The notes: generated by a model from the letters alone, not told the origin. Positions 53,745 to 62,624 are shown, counted from the stretch's first letter. The stretch: DNA of 64,000 bases from Salipaludibacillus sp047795645 (GCF_047795645.1 NZ_CP181045.1:682001-746000), one strand, 5' to 3'. Program-made: numbers and translations.

Positions 53745-55473
53745 GAGTCAATTTCATAATTCAGAGCCCTTGTGGCCCAAGAGATTTAAGAAACAAAAAA
53801 AGGAGTACCTCCCCAACTGTCGAATTTAGTAAGTAGCGAACAAACTAATTTGACTGGAGGGAAGACTCCTATGTCCATTTTACGACAAGAGAGCCTACTA
53901 AGTATAGATGTTTTATACGATTTAGAACCTACCCAACGTTACGATGAGTTATTTTCAACACTGACCACCGGTCCTATTGTACTCATGGTGCTCAAAAAAT
54001 CACGTTTGGGTCGCCCTGTAAAGCTGAATTATCCAGCGATGATCCAATCGTTGATCATTCGTTATGTGGAAAGAATTAGTGAAGTAAAACTCTTAGTTAA
54101 ACGCCTGAAAGATGACATTCAGTTTAAAAGAGATTGCGGATTTGGTGTGGCAGACGCAATTCCTTCGGAAGCTTCTTACTCCCGCATGGTAAGTGAGATT
54201 AAAGCTTCTTCTGTACTGAAAGATATCAACCATCAACTCGTCCATGAAGCTATAGATGATGGGTATATTTCGGACTTCAATGTGGCCATTGATGCGACAC
54301 ATATCGAAGCGAAAGATAAAGCCCCTTCCAAAGAAAAGAAAGATGATACACCGAAACCCGAGCCGAAAAAACGCGGCCGTAAAAACAAGGAAGAACAATC
54401 GGCATGGCTCAAAGAAAAAGAAGAATTTGAAGCTTCTCTTCCGGTTTATAAAAAGAAAATCGAAGATCAATTGGACATACCTTTTGACAACCTTGAAGAT
54501 GAGATCCCTCTCGGTCCAGAATGGGGCATCAAAAAGAACAGTGACGGTAAAAATGTTTTTTGGTATGGCTTCAAGGGTCATATCGCCGTTGAAACAAAGA
54601 GTCAATTTATTCTCGAATCTCTCATGTCTAGCGGTAACTTAAATGATGGTAAAGCTGCGATTCCGTTATTAAAGGGCATTCAAACGCATTTTCCTCATTT
54701 TCAGATGAAACACGTGACGATGGATGCTGGCTATGATTATCCAGCTATCTATGAACAGGTTCATCGGATGAAAGGCTATTCGATTATAGCTTATAATAAG
54801 CGGAATGAACCGGAGCCACTTGGCTTTGATAAACACTTTGCCCCAACCTGTGTGAGAGAACATTCTTACCGATATGACAGCTTTGATAAGAAGTACCAAA
54901 CATTAAAATTTACCCAACCAAAAGAATGTGGAGAGTGTCCACTCGCTCATGACTCGCTATGTCAAAAGGTCTTTAAGATAAAAATGGATACAGACTTGCG
55001 GAAATATAGTGCTCCAGCAAGAGGTACTGAATCATGGAAGACGATCTATAAAGAACGAAGTTCCTCTGAACGAGTGATTGCGTATCTAAAAGAACAATTT
55101 CAACTAAACAATATACGATACCGAACAGGAGAAAGAGCGAAAGTTCATTTTGACTTTACTACACTTGTTTACAATGCCATGAAACTCGCAGGATTACGAC
55201 TGAAAACAAAGAGAAGCCAAGGACAGAAAGCTGCTTAAAGGTATACAAAATTTTTGATCGTTGATGTTGAAAATCTGTGAGACGCCTGCAGGAAAAGCAA
55301 TAGCTGAAGATCCATCGGGGCGGTTTCCCCCGATTAGCTGAAGCATTGCCTGCGGCAAGCGAGCAAGTTTTCAACTATCAACACTAGCTTTTAAAGTGAC
55401 GATTTTTTAAAAGAGTACTTTTGATATTCTGCGCTTCTGACTTTATTCAGAAAATGCATTATGAAATTGACTC
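53745..55473 (+). mobile_element. IS1182-family element, copy 2 (1729 bp)
   Basis: Terminal repeats GAGTCAATTTCATAAT (53745-53760) and the inverse ATTATGAAATTGACTC (55458-55473), exact. ATTT on both sides (53741-53744 and 55474-55477) is the target duplication. The transposase is intact. The 230 bp after the transposase hold a GATCCATCGGGGCGG..CCCCGAT hairpin region and no gene. Confidence 0.88.
53871..55238 (+). CDS. IS1182-family DDE transposase
   Basis: 455 residues from ATG 53871. Same organisation as the copy at 8859: LNYPAMIQSLIIRYVERISEV, linker, Asp in VAIDATHIEAKD, Asp in VTMDAGYDYPAI, Cys cluster CGECPLAHDSLC, Glu in RSSSERVIAYLKEQF. CTGGAGG of the ribosome site and ACTCCT before the ATG can pair with AGGAGTACCTCC at 53801-53812. 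Confidence 0.92.
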   Translation: MSILRQESLLSIDVLYDLEPTQRYDELFSTLTTGPIVLMVLKKSRLGRPVKLNYPAMIQSLIIRYVERISEVKLLVKRLKDDIQFKRDCGFGVADAIPSEASYSRMVSEIKASSVLKDINHQLVHEAIDDGYISDFNVAIDATHIEAKDKAPSKEKKDDTPKPEPKKRGRKNKEEQSAWLKEKEEFEASLPVYKKKIEDQLDIPFDNLEDEIPLGPEWGIKKNSDGKNVFWYGFKGHIAVETKSQFILESLMSSGNLNDGKAAIPLLKGIQTHFPHFQMKHVTMDAGYDYPAIYEQVHRMKGYSIIAYNKRNEPEPLGFDKHFAPTCVREHSYRYDSFDKKYQTLKFTQPKECGECPLAHDSLCQKVFKIKMDTDLRKYSAPARGTESWKTIYKERSSSERVIAYLKEQFQLNNIRYRTGERAKVHFDFTTLVYNAMKLAGLRLKTKRSQGQKAA

Positions 55474-55570
55474 ATTTTAATAAATTTTAAAAATTAAAGT
55501 GTATATATTTTTATAGCGTGCTACATTCGGTATGTATCAAATAAAACTAGATAAGAAAGGAAGAAAAATA

Positions 55571-56023
55571 ATGAAATTTAAAGTAGAAACAATTCAGAAG
55601 CATCGTATTGCTTTTATTCGACGAGTTGGTCAATATGGGCCTGCCAATATTAAAGTAATGGAGAAGTTAAAAAGATGGGCTAAGGAAAAAAATCTTCTTG
55701 AATCTGCAATTTTATTTGCAGTTCCACTAGATAATCCAGAAACAACACTTCCTGATAACTGTAGATTTGATGCTTGCATTGTCATTCAAAATGATTATCA
55801 AGTGGATGATTCAGTTCTTGAAGGGGAACTTTCTGGTGGGAAGTATCTTATCTATGAAGTAAAACATACAGCAGATGATATTCAAAGAGCATATGCAGAA
55901 ATTTTTCAATCATTACAGAATAGTCAATACAAAATCGATAACAGACCAATTATGGAAAAATACATTGGAGATATGATTAGTAATCCTTATTGCGAAATAT
56001 GTGTACCTATTAAACCGTCATAG
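55571..56023 (+). CDS. GyrI-like small-molecule-binding protein
   Basis: 150 residues from ATG 55571 (AAAGGAAG upstream). AraC effector-binding/GyrI fold: IAFIRRVGQYGPANIKVMEKLKRWA (in part RRVGQYGP), NCRFDACIVIQNDYQVDD, GGKYLIYEVKHTADDIQRAY, and final CEICVPIK. Members bind drugs or sugars, or inhibit gyrase. Stand-alone, next to IS1182. Confidence 0.75.
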   Translation: MKFKVETIQKHRIAFIRRVGQYGPANIKVMEKLKRWAKEKNLLESAILFAVPLDNPETTLPDNCRFDACIVIQNDYQVDDSVLEGELSGGKYLIYEVKHTADDIQRAYAEIFQSLQNSQYKIDNRPIMEKYIGDMISNPYCEICVPIKPS

Positions 56024-56403
56024 CATTGAATAAAAAATAGATTATGAAGAACAAGATGCTTTTAAATGGTGATTACTACTTGTTCTTCTTTTATTAGTTA
56101 AACGTATGAGGCATTGAAGAAAACTGCCGGTTAGTTTAAGAACATAACTTCACAAACTCTAGATTTGTGGTGCCCCCAGAGCTTTAAAGTATAGGGATCT
56201 AGGTACTTTTTTCTTTTAAAACTTCCGATTAAGATCCATCCTCTATGATTCTAGATAGTGTTGCTATTTTTTTGCACTTTAATTTGTTAATATTACATGG
56301 TATAAATATAAAAGAAGCAGGGGATATCTTTGCTTTTTATTTTACTTTAAGTTAAACATTGATAAAGGACTAAAGTATAAAAAAAACTAAGGCTTTCGCC
56401 GGG

Positions 56404-56426
56404 ACTTGGCGATAAGCCAAGTTTTT
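56404..56426 (+). terminator. Short terminator hairpin
   Basis: ACTTGGC-GATAA-GCCAAGT followed by TTTTT. It lies 60 bp before the dus start, with a second perfect stem (GGACATC 56438-56444 / GATGTCC 56457-56463) right after it. The remaining part of 56024-56403 shows no gene. Confidence 0.65.
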
Positions 56427-56483
56427 CTAATTGGTGTGGACATCACGGTTTGTCCAGATGTCCGATAATGAGAGGATTTGAAT

Positions 56484-57443
56484 GTGACTATGACAGAAAA
56501 TTTTTGGCGTGATTTACCACGGCCATTTTTTATATTGGCACCAATGGAAGATGTAACAGATGTAGTTTTCCGCCATGTAGTAAGTGAAGCAGCTAAACCT
56601 GATGTGTTTTTTACAGAATTTGCAAACACGGACAGTTATTGTCATCCAAAGGGGCACCAAAGTGTTCGTGGCCGTTTAGCTTTTACAGAAGATGAACAAC
56701 CAATTGTCGCCCATATATGGGGGGATAAACCCGAACATTTTCGCCAAATGAGTATTGGGATGGCAGAAGAAGGTTTTCGTGGTGTGGATATCAATATGGG
56801 ATGTCCAGTACCCAATGTCGCAGCAGATGGGAAGGGATGCGGTCTTATCCGTCGCCCAGAAGTTGCAGCTGATTTGATACAAGCAGCAAAAGCAGGGGGA
56901 TTGCCTGTAAGTGTGAAGACAAGGCTTGGTTACACGGCTGTAGAGGAATGGCACGACTGGCTTACTCACTTATTCAGGCAAGACATCGTTAATCTTTCTA
57001 TTCATCTGCGTACGAAAAAGGAAATGAGCGACTTTGATGCTCATTGGGAACTGATTCCGGAGATTAAGAAACTCCGTGATCGTCTCGCACCAGATACACT
57101 ATTGACAATCAATGGCGATATTCCTGACCGTCAAACTGGCTTGGAGCTTGTTCGTAAATACGGTGTTGATGGGGTGATGATTGGGCGTGGTATTTTTAAA
57201 AATCCATTTGCCTTTGAAAAACAAGCGAAAGAGCATAGTAGTGAGGAATTTCTAGATCTCTTAAGGCAACATCTTGACCTACATGATCACTATTCAAAGG
57301 AATTTGAAGCTCGTCCATTTAAAACGCTTCATCGTTTTTTTAAGATATATGTCCGTGAGTTTCCAGGAGCGAGTGGATTAAGAAATCAATTGATGAACAC
57401 AAAATCAACCGATGAAGTCCGTACTTTGCTTAATAACTTCTAG
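56484..57443 (+). CDS. tRNA-dihydrouridine synthase (Dus family)
   Basis: 319 residues from GTG 56484 (GAGAGG upstream; ATG 56490 is an alternative, TTG 56478 is too close). FMN-binding TIM barrel: FILAPMEDVTDVVFR, VDINMGCPVPNVAADGKGCGL with catalytic Cys, SVKTRLGY, INGDI, VDGVMIGRGIFKNP. Reduces uridines in the D-loop of tRNA. Not in an operon; a structured leader precedes it. Confidence 0.9.
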   Translation: MTMTENFWRDLPRPFFILAPMEDVTDVVFRHVVSEAAKPDVFFTEFANTDSYCHPKGHQSVRGRLAFTEDEQPIVAHIWGDKPEHFRQMSIGMAEEGFRGVDINMGCPVPNVAADGKGCGLIRRPEVAADLIQAAKAGGLPVSVKTRLGYTAVEEWHDWLTHLFRQDIVNLSIHLRTKKEMSDFDAHWELIPEIKKLRDRLAPDTLLTINGDIPDRQTGLELVRKYGVDGVMIGRGIFKNPFAFEKQAKEHSSEEFLDLLRQHLDLHDHYSKEFEARPFKTLHRFFKIYVREFPGASGLRNQLMNTKSTDEVRTLLNNF

Positions 57444-57489
57444 GAAGCGCGGGACGGTTCTCGCGCTTCTTTCGATAGTCGAAATAAAA
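57443..57489. repeat. GAAGCG..CGCTTC interspersed repeat, copy 3
   Basis: AGGAAGCGCGGGACGGTTCT, CGCGCTTCTTTCGATAGTCG, AAATAAA. Starts at the dus stop codon. Best-paired of the three copies (GAAGCGCG/CGCGCTTC). Confidence 0.65.
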
Positions 57490-57500
57490 AATAAAAGGTT

Positions 57501-57556
57501 CCTGCCCAAAATGCGGTATAACTTTAGAGTACCGGGGGACAGGAATCTTTTCTTTT
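57501..57556 (+). terminator. Terminator after dus
   Basis: GGTTCCTGCCC and GGGGGACAGGAATC pair across about 25 nt and are followed by TTTTCTTTT. Confidence 0.6.
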
Positions 57557-57559
57557 CTG

Positions 57560-57588
57560 TTGACTTATTTCTCCATTAGTGATAAATT
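57560..57588 (+). promoter_or_regulatory. Sigma-A-type promoter for the Rrf2 operon
   Basis: TTGACT (57560-57565), 17-bp spacer, TAAATT (57583-57588), 60 bp before the ATG at 57648. Confidence 0.6.
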
Positions 57589-57647
57589 CATCTACATTAA
57601 AGACAATAAGAATCTCTAATATCTTTTTTAAAGTTAGGTGGTTATTT

Positions 57648-58061
57648 ATGAAGTATTCAAACGCGACAAATTACGGCCTGCATACGATGGTCCATTTAAT
57701 GTTACAGCCTATGGGGAGCACGGTGGGAGTTCAAGAACTAGCCGAAATGCAACAACTTTCCCCGACGTATTTATCAAAGATATTAACGAAGCTCACAAAA
57801 GCGGGCTTAATAGAGTCGACTCCTGGTGCGAAAGGAGGTTATAAAGTATCCAGAACGAGACATGAGATTTCCTTTCTGGATGTGATCAAAGCGATTGAAG
57901 GCGACACAAACTTGTTCGATTGCTCTATTCACCGCGAAGGTTGTTTGATTGAAAACGTCATGAGAGAGGCAGAAGCAAATATGAAAGAAGAACTTGCTTC
58001 GAAGCTTCTGATCGATATTGCAAAGCAGGTGGAGTTCCAACAGAAAGAAGAAAAAGAATAA
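57648..58061 (+). CDS. Rrf2-family transcriptional regulator
   Basis: 137 residues from ATG 57648 (AGGTGG upstream). Winged helix: MKYSNATNYGLHTMVHLM, VQELAEMQQLSPTYLSKIL, STPGAKGGYKVSR, then only two Cys (FDCSIHREGC) where Fe-S sensors of the family have three, so it may be a thiol or other sensor. It probably controls the downstream flavoprotein, 27 bp away. Confidence 0.88.
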   Translation: MKYSNATNYGLHTMVHLMLQPMGSTVGVQELAEMQQLSPTYLSKILTKLTKAGLIESTPGAKGGYKVSRTRHEISFLDVIKAIEGDTNLFDCSIHREGCLIENVMREAEANMKEELASKLLIDIAKQVEFQQKEEKE

Positions 58062-58088
58062 TTTTATATTTGAAAAGGAGTGAATAAG

Positions 58089-59009
58089 ATGATGCTAGAA
58101 TGTGCTGTTATTGGCGGGGGACCCGCGGGGCTTAACGCTGCTTTGGTACTTGGAAGGTCAAGGCGCAAAATGATCATGTTTGATGACAATAAACCGAGAA
58201 ACGCGGTAACCTCAGAGTCGCACGGATTTATTACACGGGACGGTATTCACCCACAGGAGTTCAAAAGAATCGCCGAGGAAGAATTAAGCAAGTACCCGGG
58301 CGTCACTATCGAAAAACAACGGGTTCTCCAAATAAATAAGGAAAATCACTTGTTTCAAGTGAAGACAGAAAATGGTGACGTATACTTTGCGAGAAAGATC
58401 ATTCTCGCAACCGGCTTTAAGGAAGTCCTTCCGGATATCTCGCGTGTAAAAGAGTTCTACGGAAAAAGCCTGTTCAGCTGCCCCTTCTGCGATGGCTGGG
58501 AATTAAGGGACCGGTCGCTGGCAGTTATCGCAAATAATCAGAAGGCGTTCCATATGGCGAAAATGGTGTCGAATTGGACGAACGATTTAATTGTCTGTAC
58601 TAACGGCAGTAATGCACTTTCGCTGGAGGAACAACAATTGTTGAAAAGCAAAGGAATCAACATTAATGAAAAGAAGATTGCTTCTGTGGTAGGTGAAGCT
58701 GGAATTCTTGAAAAGATTCAGTTTGATGATGGATCGGCTGTGCTTCGGGAAGGAGGGTTTATTACGGCGGAATGGGTGCAGGCAGCTACTTTTGAGTCTT
58801 CCCTCGGATACACATTAAACGAGCAGGGCGGAATTGAAACAGATAATTGGCAGCGCACGAATGTGGAAGGCGTGTTTGCTTGCGGAGATTCACGAATTCC
58901 TGGTCCTTCGCAATTAATTATCGCAGCGGCGGAAGGGAGCATGGCTGCGATGGCTGTAAATGCTGCGCTAATTGAAGAAAAATTTAACGGAAATAAAGAG
59001 CAGTCTTAA
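58089..59009 (+). CDS. Thioredoxin-reductase-like FAD/NAD(P) oxidoreductase
   Basis: 306 residues from ATG 58089 (AAAAGGAG upstream). FAD motif VIGGGPAGLNAALVLGRSRR, redox pair SCPFCDGWE (CxxC), NAD(P) domain AVIANNQKAFHMAKMV lacking the usual GxGxxG, and VFACGDSRIPGPSQL. Resembles the thioredoxin reductase-like proteins paired with Rrf2 (YwlB/BdrA-type neighbourhoods), probably acting on a bacilliredoxin-like or thiol substrate. Confidence 0.82.
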   Translation: MMLECAVIGGGPAGLNAALVLGRSRRKMIMFDDNKPRNAVTSESHGFITRDGIHPQEFKRIAEEELSKYPGVTIEKQRVLQINKENHLFQVKTENGDVYFARKIILATGFKEVLPDISRVKEFYGKSLFSCPFCDGWELRDRSLAVIANNQKAFHMAKMVSNWTNDLIVCTNGSNALSLEEQQLLKSKGININEKKIASVVGEAGILEKIQFDDGSAVLREGGFITAEWVQAATFESSLGYTLNEQGGIETDNWQRTNVEGVFACGDSRIPGPSQLIIAAAEGSMAAMAVNAALIEEKFNGNKEQS

Positions 59010-59182
59010 TTAGTAGCTCTACGAAAAGGGAAATAGAATTCCTGGCAGATTCTTTATATGTGCTCGTCGCGCAGAAAACAAAGAAACCATTTATTTTTGT
59101 GCTCTTTATAGATATTGCGTGTCTATAAAGTATCTATTAATTTATGTTACCTGAATAAGGGGGAGACATTGGGACAACGCAC

Positions 59183-59218
59183 CACAGGCCCCGAAAGTGT
59201 CGGGGCCTGTGAACTTTT
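59183..59218. terminator. GC-rich terminator hairpin
   Basis: CACAGGCCCCGA and its exact complement around AAGTG, then AACTTTTCC. GC-rich relative to the surroundings. No gene is supported in 59010-59518. Confidence 0.7.
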
Positions 59219-59518
59219 CCCTGTGTCCAGGTTACAAGGACGAGTTTGTTGAATAAATTCTTGAAACACATTTCTTTTAATTTCGTTCCATTCTGTATGA
59301 AAAATACTTATATTGGGTAACGGTATACTTTGAAACAAGACCCTGTTCCGTCATGATAAGGCCAATTCTACGCCGTTATGAGTAGTTAATATGAAGCAGT
59401 TTTGCTTGAAAAAATTATTAGAAATTACAATTAAGATAAATACTCCTATTTGAATTGAGGATATCTTTCCTTTTTTTCTTCTTAAACATTTTCCTTACAC
59501 TTTCCAAAAATCGAGGGT

Positions 59519-59725
59519 TTATTCAAAATCACTATCTTCAAAAATAAATAAATCTTCTACAGTTATGTGAAACTTGTGAGCAATTTTAATTGCAAGTTTT
59601 AAGGATGGATTATATTCACCTTTTTCTAAAAAACTAATCGTTTCTCTTCTTACACCAACTGCTTTTGCAAGCTCTAATTGAGTCAAATTATGCTTTGCTC
59701 TATATTCCTTAATCTTTGTCTTCAT
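59519..59725 (-). CDS. XRE-family regulator
   Basis: 68 residues from ATG 59725: MKTKIKEYRAKHNLTQLELA, VRRETISFLEKGEYNPSLKLA. Start overlaps the stop of the upstream membrane gene (TAATG). Relative of the protein at 48687, but here it is the second gene of the pair. Confidence 0.85.
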   Translation of the reverse strand: MKTKIKEYRAKHNLTQLELAKAVGVRRETISFLEKGEYNPSLKLAIKIAHKFHITVEDLFIFEDSDFE

Positions 59726-60120
59726 TATTCTAAGCCTTTCTTGTTCTTGGTAATGATCCAAGATATAAATAAGGTTGAACCCATCCCAATTAATCCTAAT
59801 AACAAAATATCATCTTTAGTGAAGTATTTTTGAAAAGCGAGTAAACCAATCCAAATATATAAGGAATAAAAGTATGCTGTTCCTGCTGAATGTAACTTAA
59901 TTTTTCTAGAACGTTCATCTTCAAATGAGATTCCCTGTTTTAGTTCAGACAAAATTCGTTTTAAAATTATTGATATAAATCCAATAAAACTTACTAATCC
60001 AATTAATAAAAGTGATGCTGATAAACTGTCATTGTTTCGAAATAAATAAACAATTTGATATAACATTCCAATCACTACACCGAGAGAAATAACTGCTAAC
60101 CCAAATAACTTAATGTTCAT
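59725..60120 (-). CDS. DUF2178-like four-TM membrane protein
   Basis: 131 residues from ATG 60120 (GGTGAGTG upstream). Four membrane segments; the cytosolic loop SFEDERSRKIKLHSAGTAYFY is the DUF2178-type signature (E.DER...I...AG). Usually encoded with a short XRE regulator, as here. Confidence 0.75.
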   Translation of the reverse strand: MNIKLFGLAVISLGVVIGMLYQIVYLFRNNDSLSASLLLIGLVSFIGFISIILKRILSELKQGISFEDERSRKIKLHSAGTAYFYSLYIWIGLLAFQKYFTKDDILLLGLIGMGSTLFISWIITKNKKGLE

Positions 60121-60139
60121 AATCACTCACCATCCTGTG

Positions 60140-60175
60140 TTAGAAATATATAACTTTATATTAGAAATATATAAC
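60140..60175 (-). promoter_or_regulatory. Two identical 15-bp operators, 21 bp apart
   Basis: TTAGAAATATATAAC occurs at 60140-60154 and again at 60161-60175, in the leader of the membrane/XRE pair. A 21-bp period places both on the same face of the helix, as for cooperative repressor binding. Confidence 0.65.
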
Positions 60176-60234
60176 AAATTGTAGGATATGTCAAACCTAA
60201 TTTACATAAAATAAAGTAAAACATTTAAAAACTA

Positions 60235-60311
60235 TATGGACAGAGGGATCTGTCCCTCTGTCCATAGTAAACGTAAAATAACACCTACTATTGAGGTAGG
60301 TGTTATTTTAC
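60235..60311. terminator. Two tandem perfect hairpins between convergent/adjacent genes
   Basis: First: TATGGACAGAGGGA (60235-) and its inverse around TCTG. Second: CGTAAAATAACACCTAC and its inverse around about 6 nt (60271-60311). The second has A- and T-rich stems and would end the minus-strand operon 61145-60320. Confidence 0.7.
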
Positions 60312-60319
60312 GTTTACCT

Positions 60320-60487
60320 TTAAACTCCAAACATAGTTACCGCAGCTTTTAAAATAAGGCCAACTCCGAAAAACATAAGGAAAAACCTTAATAAAAAAAA
60401 TAGATACCCACTTCTATATCTTACAAAAAGAATAAAACTACCTGTTACTAAAACAATACCTAAAGCTAAAATGAATAAAAAATCCAT
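60320..60487 (-). CDS. 55-residue membrane protein
   Basis: ATG 60487 after AAGGAG. MDFLFILALGIVLVTGSFIL.. and YLFFLLRFFLMFFGVGLILK: two membrane segments. It starts 28 bp after the thioredoxin-like gene on the same strand, so it is probably co-transcribed. Confidence 0.7.
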   Translation of the reverse strand: MDFLFILALGIVLVTGSFILFVRYRSGYLFFLLRFFLMFFGVGLILKAAVTMFGV

Positions 60488-60515
60488 ATATAGTCAACTC
60501 CTTACAAAATTAGCA

Positions 60516-61145
60516 TTAATTCGAATATCTATCTCTTGCATCTGCTATCAGTTGATACATTTCTTCGGATTGAAAGTAACCAATTCTTATATCGCTAATT
60601 CTTCCTTCTGGGTCAATAATGAAAGTGGTAGGTGTGGAATGTAAATTGTATTTTTCTTCAAATTGTTTACTATGATCTACTCCTGTAGGAAAAGGAATAT
60701 TAAAATCTTCAATCACAGCATACACATCATCTAAATTTCTTTCAAGACCAGTAATATTTATACTTAATATAGATATATCTGCATTTTTATTATTTTCATG
60801 AAAATCAATAAGATCAGGTAATTTCTTTAGACATGGGCTACACCATGAAGTCCAAAAATTTATAATTAAAAACTCTCCTTTAAAATCAGAAATTTCCAGA
60901 CTTTCTCCATCCCATGTTTCTACTTCTAAATCATGAGCAAATTTACCTGGAACAGAACCAGCACTATCAACTTCTTTATAGATGCTTTCCTCTTCAATTA
61001 AATCTATGCCGTCATTATCTAAGTAGTTGGCTAATAATTCTTCATTATTATTTCCCCTGTAGTAGTTATCATAAATAGTAAAAAAAATAGCTGCAAATGC
61101 TACCAGCAAAATAATAATACTGATTACTTTTCTTTTATATAACAT
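60516..61145 (-). CDS. TlpA/ResA-like membrane-anchored thioredoxin
   Basis: 209 residues, start ATG 61145 after AAGGAGG. N-terminal membrane anchor (residues 8-27), a spacer, then an AhpC/TSA-thioredoxin domain: VETWDGESLEISDFKGEFLI, active site FWTSWCSPCLKKLPDL (CSPC), STPTTFIIDPEGRI with the cis-Pro. Acts outside the membrane as a thiol-disulfide reductase (cytochrome or spore-type maturation in relatives). Confidence 0.85.
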   Translation of the reverse strand: MLYKRKVISIIILLVAFAAIFFTIYDNYYRGNNNEELLANYLDNDGIDLIEEESIYKEVDSAGSVPGKFAHDLEVETWDGESLEISDFKGEFLIINFWTSWCSPCLKKLPDLIDFHENNKNADISILSINITGLERNLDDVYAVIEDFNIPFPTGVDHSKQFEEKYNLHSTPTTFIIDPEGRISDIRIGYFQSEEMYQLIADARDRYSN

Positions 61146-61383
61146 GCTTACCTCCTTGCTAATTCAACTGCTATTAAGAAATTAAAGCCTATGGTGAGAT
61201 TGACCTAAATTGGAAGTAGTCATTGAGGCTCAAGAATATCATTTTAAAATTTTTTGAAGGTACCTTTCATTCGGATAATATTGCTTAATTTTAGCATAAA
61301 ATACCAGTAAATGGTTTTATTAGGGGGATTTAATTTATGGGTCATAAAGTTCGGATCATTTGTAAAAATCAAGATGGAATAGC

Positions 61384-61460
61384 AGAACGTTGAACAAGCT
61401 TAGGGGAATTTTGAATATTGGTGGAAGTGAGATTCAGAGTATTTTGTTTTTGGAGAAGGT
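61384..61460. repeat. Hairpin repeat, copy 1 of 2
   Basis: AGAACGTTGAACAAGCTTAG, GGGAATTTTGAATATTGGTG, GAAGTGAGATTCAGAGTATT. Similar over its length to 62459-62540, where the central inverted repeat is intact. The remaining 61146-61652 shows only an 18-codon frame (ATG 61338) with GGGGG upstream. Confidence 0.5.
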
Positions 61461-61652
61461 AGGAGTATTAGCTTTGAACGATGTATGGCGAATTGTGATA
61501 GAAGATTTATGATGGGGACGTTTTGTTTCAGTTAAGTTCAAAAAATAGTCATTATTATTTGTATGGTTGAAAGGAATATCCTCACTTTTTGTAGAAATAT
61601 ATGAATGGACAAAGTATCTAGTCTGAATGAAGATTGAAAGGAAGCGAATGTA

Positions 61653-62384
61653 TTGAAAAAGCTAGTTGTGGCATATGAAATAGTTTTGTTCTCCTTAGCA
61701 TTAATATCAATTTTTATTATTTGGTCAGACAACCAGGCAATATTAATGCTAGATCGTATTGTACTGTTCATTTTCATTTTAGACGTTGCCGTAAGAACTA
61801 TAAGAGCTGAGAATAAGTGGGAGTATATAAAACAGAATCCTTTTGATTTTATTGCTATTATTCCGTTTGATGCGATATTCCAGTTAGCGAGATTTGTAAG
61901 GTTATTCCGCGTAATGAGAATGGTTTTAATAGGGAAGAAATTTATGCAACCAATTTTCGTGATTCTAAACACAAATGGATTAGATAAAGTTCTTGGAATT
62001 ACAACAGGATTAATCTTTGCTTCATCAGTTCCAATTCATTTTTTTGAGACATCTGTTGAAACATACCAAGATGCTCTATGGTGGTCCCTTGTAACGGCAA
62101 CCACGGTTGGCTACGGAGATATATCTCCAGAAACAGGAATCGGGCGAATGGTTGCAGTCGTATTAATGTTTGTTGGAATTGGTATGATCGGGATGGTAAC
62201 AGGGTCTATTGCAACATTTTTCATAAAAAATGAGGATGAAACGAATTCAACCACAACCATTAAGTATCTAAAGGGCGAAATGGAAAAGCTAGATCAATTA
62301 TCGTCTAGCGAAATTGAGAATGTCATTGTCATCTTAGAAAAATATCGAAATGAGAAGCTACCACTTGAAGTAAAGAAAGAATAA
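61653..62384 (+). CDS. Voltage-gated-type potassium channel
   Basis: 243 residues from TTG 61653 (AAAGGAAG upstream). S1-S4-like segments with an S4 stretch RFVRLFRVMRMV, then pore helix and selectivity filter TATTVGYGDISPETGIGRM, and last helix VLMFVGIGMIGMVTGSIATFF. A C-terminal coiled tail (LKGEMEKLDQLSSSEIENVI) suggests tetramer assembly. Selective for K+ by the TVGYGD motif. Confidence 0.9.
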   Translation: MKKLVVAYEIVLFSLALISIFIIWSDNQAILMLDRIVLFIFILDVAVRTIRAENKWEYIKQNPFDFIAIIPFDAIFQLARFVRLFRVMRMVLIGKKFMQPIFVILNTNGLDKVLGITTGLIFASSVPIHFFETSVETYQDALWWSLVTATTVGYGDISPETGIGRMVAVVLMFVGIGMIGMVTGSIATFFIKNEDETNSTTTIKYLKGEMEKLDQLSSSEIENVIVILEKYRNEKLPLEVKKE

Positions 62385-62458
62385 GTACAATGAAAAAACA
62401 ATGAGGCAGTACACAGGTTCACTGTCCCTGTGAACCATGAAAATCAAGTTGGAAAAGT

Positions 62459-62540
62459 AGAATATTGAACGAGCATAGGGGAGCCTTTGAATCTTGATGG
62501 AAGAGAGATTCAAAGGTTTTTTGGTTTTGGAGCAGATGGG
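62459..62540 (+). repeat. Hairpin repeat, copy 2, with terminator
   Basis: AGAATATTGAACGAGCATAG, GGGAGCCTTTGAATCTTGAT, GGAAGAGAGATTCAAAGGTT. CCTTTGAATC pairs with GATTCAAAGG and TTTTTT follows, so it can terminate the channel transcript. A short GGTTCAC..GTGAACC palindrome lies at about 62416-62438. Confidence 0.6.
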
Positions 62541-62573
62541 AAAGTGACAAGGGACCTGTCCCCAAATATAGGA

Positions 62574-62624
62574 TTGACAAACTAAATGATAACAATTATC
62601 ATTGATACTGATAATCATTATCAG
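62574..62624 (+). promoter_or_regulatory. Promoter with two Fur boxes
   Basis: TTGACA (62574-62579), 17 bp, TATCAT (62597-62602). AATGATAACAATTATCATT (62585-62603) and CTGATAATCATTATCAG (62608-62624) are both close to the Fur consensus GATAATGATAATCATTATC. The first covers the -10. The operon should be derepressed under iron starvation. Confidence 0.85.

Noticed and set aside
60235..60311. CRISPR-like repeats
   Set aside because: The two palindromes differ from each other and are not spaced repeats; no cas gene is in the window. They are hairpin terminators.
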